This document shows positions 6,145 to 6,989 of a DNA stretch of 6,989 nt, piece by piece; the first letter of the stretch is position 1; each line of letters opens with the position of its first letter. The DNA is from Candidatus Bathyarchaeota archaeon. Its GTDB lineage: Archaea > Thermoproteota > Bathyarchaeia > Bathyarchaeales > Bathyarchaeaceae. Below the pieces are notes generated by a model. The model ran no database searches. It was not told the DNA's origin and worked only from the letters and a program-made list of their open reading frames with translations. Position numbers and translations under genes: made by a program. The stretch spans positions 330,069-337,057 of the forward strand of contig CP070636.1 of assembly GCA_020356305.1 (NCBI GenBank), read 5' to 3'.

Positions 6145-6476
6145 AGCAAAGCTGACGAAAATTTAGCCAAAAAGAGTGCCAAGATCGTCCACAGCTTCTT
6201 AAGGAAGCTATCGTTTTTGAACGACTTGTGTGACGTCCCATCCAAATGATTATGCAAGAATACCCAAACATCAAAGTCCACGTTGTCAAATTTCACGCTT
6301 GCATCGTGACTTATTCTATGTTCCAAAACGTGATGTATAGTTTCATGGCTGAGTATCCACTCTATGTTAAATTCGTTAGTCAAGGAGGTTATGAAGATAG
6401 TCTTCAGTGAAGGAACATACATTCCATAGTAGTTTTCGTTCACTCCTACAACAATGCTGGGTCTAGGAATATGCAA
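6129..6476 (-). CDS. Putative small zinc metalloprotease (HExxH) with hydrophobic C-terminus
   Basis: The 115-residue product contains HETIH (His44, Glu45, His48), the zinc-binding and catalytic HExxH motif, preceded by a helix-like WILS and an edge-strand-like segment (MYVPSLKTIFITS, 19-31), the order expected in gluzincin-type domains. A third ligand is not obvious: His53, His57, Asp58 or Asp64 (in KFDN) are candidates. Archaeal minigluzincins of about 100-110 residues are a known group with a similar plan, but assignment to it is only a possibility. Residues about 94-111 (LWTILALFLAKFSSALLF) form a hydrophobic, probably membrane-associated helix. An in-frame TAA lies two codons upstream, so TTG 6476 is the earliest start. 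SD-like GGGGT (6486-6482) is 5 nt before it and AGGAG (6497-6493) 16 nt before. The gene stands alone, divergent from the DUF116-like gene. Confidence 0.7.
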   Translation of the reverse strand: MHIPRPSIVVGVNENYYGMYVPSLKTIFITSLTNEFNIEWILSHETIHHVLEHRISHDASVKFDNVDFDVWVFLHNHLDGTSHKSFKNDSFLKKLWTILALFLAKFSSALLFKRA

Positions 6477-6523
6477 GCGTTACCCCAATCTTCTCCTTTC
6501 AAATTAGAACTAAGCGACCTCCA

Positions 6524-6531
6524 TTATTTAA
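6524..6531 (-). promoter_or_regulatory. TATA box of the HExxH gene
   Basis: TTAAATAA on the minus strand, centred about 51 nt before the TTG start. Initiation would fall near 6501, leaving a leader of about 25 nt with AGGAG and GGGGT. Confidence 0.45.
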
Positions 6532-6634
6532 GCCCCTAAGGAACACAATTCTATGAACAAATTCTAGTAACGAACACTACACATCAATTAGGAGATTACG
6601 AGAAAGAGATATTTTCAATTCTTTTAACAGATAA

Positions 6635-6643
6635 TCTTAAACG
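6635..6643 (+). promoter_or_regulatory. Possible TATA box of the DUF116-like gene
   Basis: CTTAAAC within an AT-rich stretch, centred about 28 nt before the ATG at 6667. That spacing, and the absence of any SD just before the ATG, suggests a leaderless or nearly leaderless transcript. The call is tentative. Confidence 0.35.
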
Positions 6644-6666
6644 ATAGCAACAACGAAACTACATAT

Positions 6667-6989
6667 ATGCCGTATGGATTCAGCTTCGATCTATCCAAGA
6701 TATCAAAGTCATTTTTCAAAGAACTCGCGAGGGTTGCTAATGAGAAAAACGTGCACCGTAGGATTGGAGAGCGCGCGCGAAGTCTGGCTGAAAGGTTTAA
6801 GATCCGCGAATTGACAGGCTTAGATGTTTCTGACGCCCTCGTTCTTGTCGAAGACCTAGTGGACATATACGTCCGAAATCTCTCAGAACGAAAAAGTTTC
6901 TCGAAAACCAAAGACAGAGCGCTTTTCTTGCCCCACTGTTCAAGGAAATACATGGACAAACAGTGCCAAGCTCGTTTCGACACGGAAAG
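6667..6989 (+). CDS. DUF116-like protein, N-terminal part (cut by right edge)
   Basis: 107 codons are visible before the edge. The N-terminal 75 residues are helical and charged (SFFKELARVANEK, then a hydrophobic helix LVLVEDLVDIYVRNL). They are followed by RALFLPHCSRKYMDKQCQAR, with Cys91 and Cys100, which is the hallmark opening of the DUF116 family: a strand, PHC, then further cysteines of a probable metal or Fe-S site that would lie past the edge. The function of DUF116 is not established. An in-frame stop at 6625-6627 and no ATG before 6667 fix the start. The minus-strand ORF opposite it (6624-6983) is a Ser/Arg-rich shadow. The family call rests on recall of the PHC motif. Confidence 0.75.
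   Translation, partial: MPYGFSFDLSKISKSFFKELARVANEKNVHRRIGERARSLAERFKIRELTGLDVSDALVLVEDLVDIYVRNLSERKSFSKTKDRALFLPHCSRKYMDKQCQARFDTE

Noticed and set aside
6100..6150. tRNA T-arm-like GAGTTCAAGCCC near 6125, and a similar reverse motif near 4790
   Set aside because: Neither has a matching acceptor stem, D arm or anticodon arm; the one near 6127 is better described as a simple hairpin.
6013..6249. Plus-strand 78-residue ORF
   Set aside because: It overlaps the HExxH gene on the opposite strand, lacks an SD, and its peptide is basic and unrecognisable; a shadow is more likely.
6624..6983. Minus-strand 119-residue ORF at the right edge
   Set aside because: Ser/Arg-rich composition typical of a reverse-frame shadow; the opposite strand encodes the DUF116-like PHC motif in frame.

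Overview
The window is archaeal. It carries eukaryote-like information-processing genes with no bacterial counterpart (ribosomal protein S8e, SRP19, the H/ACA RNP protein Gar1 and the TFIIB homologue TFB), together with archaeal TATA-like boxes and Shine-Dalgarno (SD) sites ending in GAGGTG. A canonical SMC-ScpA-ScpB set argues against classical Crenarchaeota. Protein style and mid-range base composition fit a Bathyarchaeia/Thaumarchaeota-like TACK lineage, but that placement is inference.

Left half, plus strand. Positions 1-2498 hold the 3' part of smc followed by scpA and scpB, all overlapping: a condensin operon for chromosome organisation and segregation. A spacer with a TATA box (2583-2589) leads into a second operon, rps8e-srp19-gar1-tfb (2638-4668). 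It joins translation (S8e), membrane targeting (SRP19), RNA-guided pseudouridylation (Gar1) and transcription initiation (TFB). A T-rich tract follows tfb.

Right half. Positions 4669-4916 form a convergent junction with one unproven 56-codon ORF. On the minus strand lie two unrecognised genes in tandem (a one-helix membrane protein, then a soluble protein of about 238 residues) and a small HExxH putative metalloprotease with a hydrophobic C-terminus. A divergent promoter region leads to a plus-strand DUF116-like gene cut by the right edge.

Starts are unusual: of nine genes whose start lies in the window, only TFB and the DUF116 gene clearly begin with ATG; the rest are best explained by TTG or GTG. 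Several track-length starts were revised here from SD position and family alignment. The core genes are confident calls. The accessory block (4.7-6.6 kb) is where unknown biology could lie, but I see no CRISPR array, insertion sequence, tRNA or recognisable defence system, and nothing I can defend as a new system.
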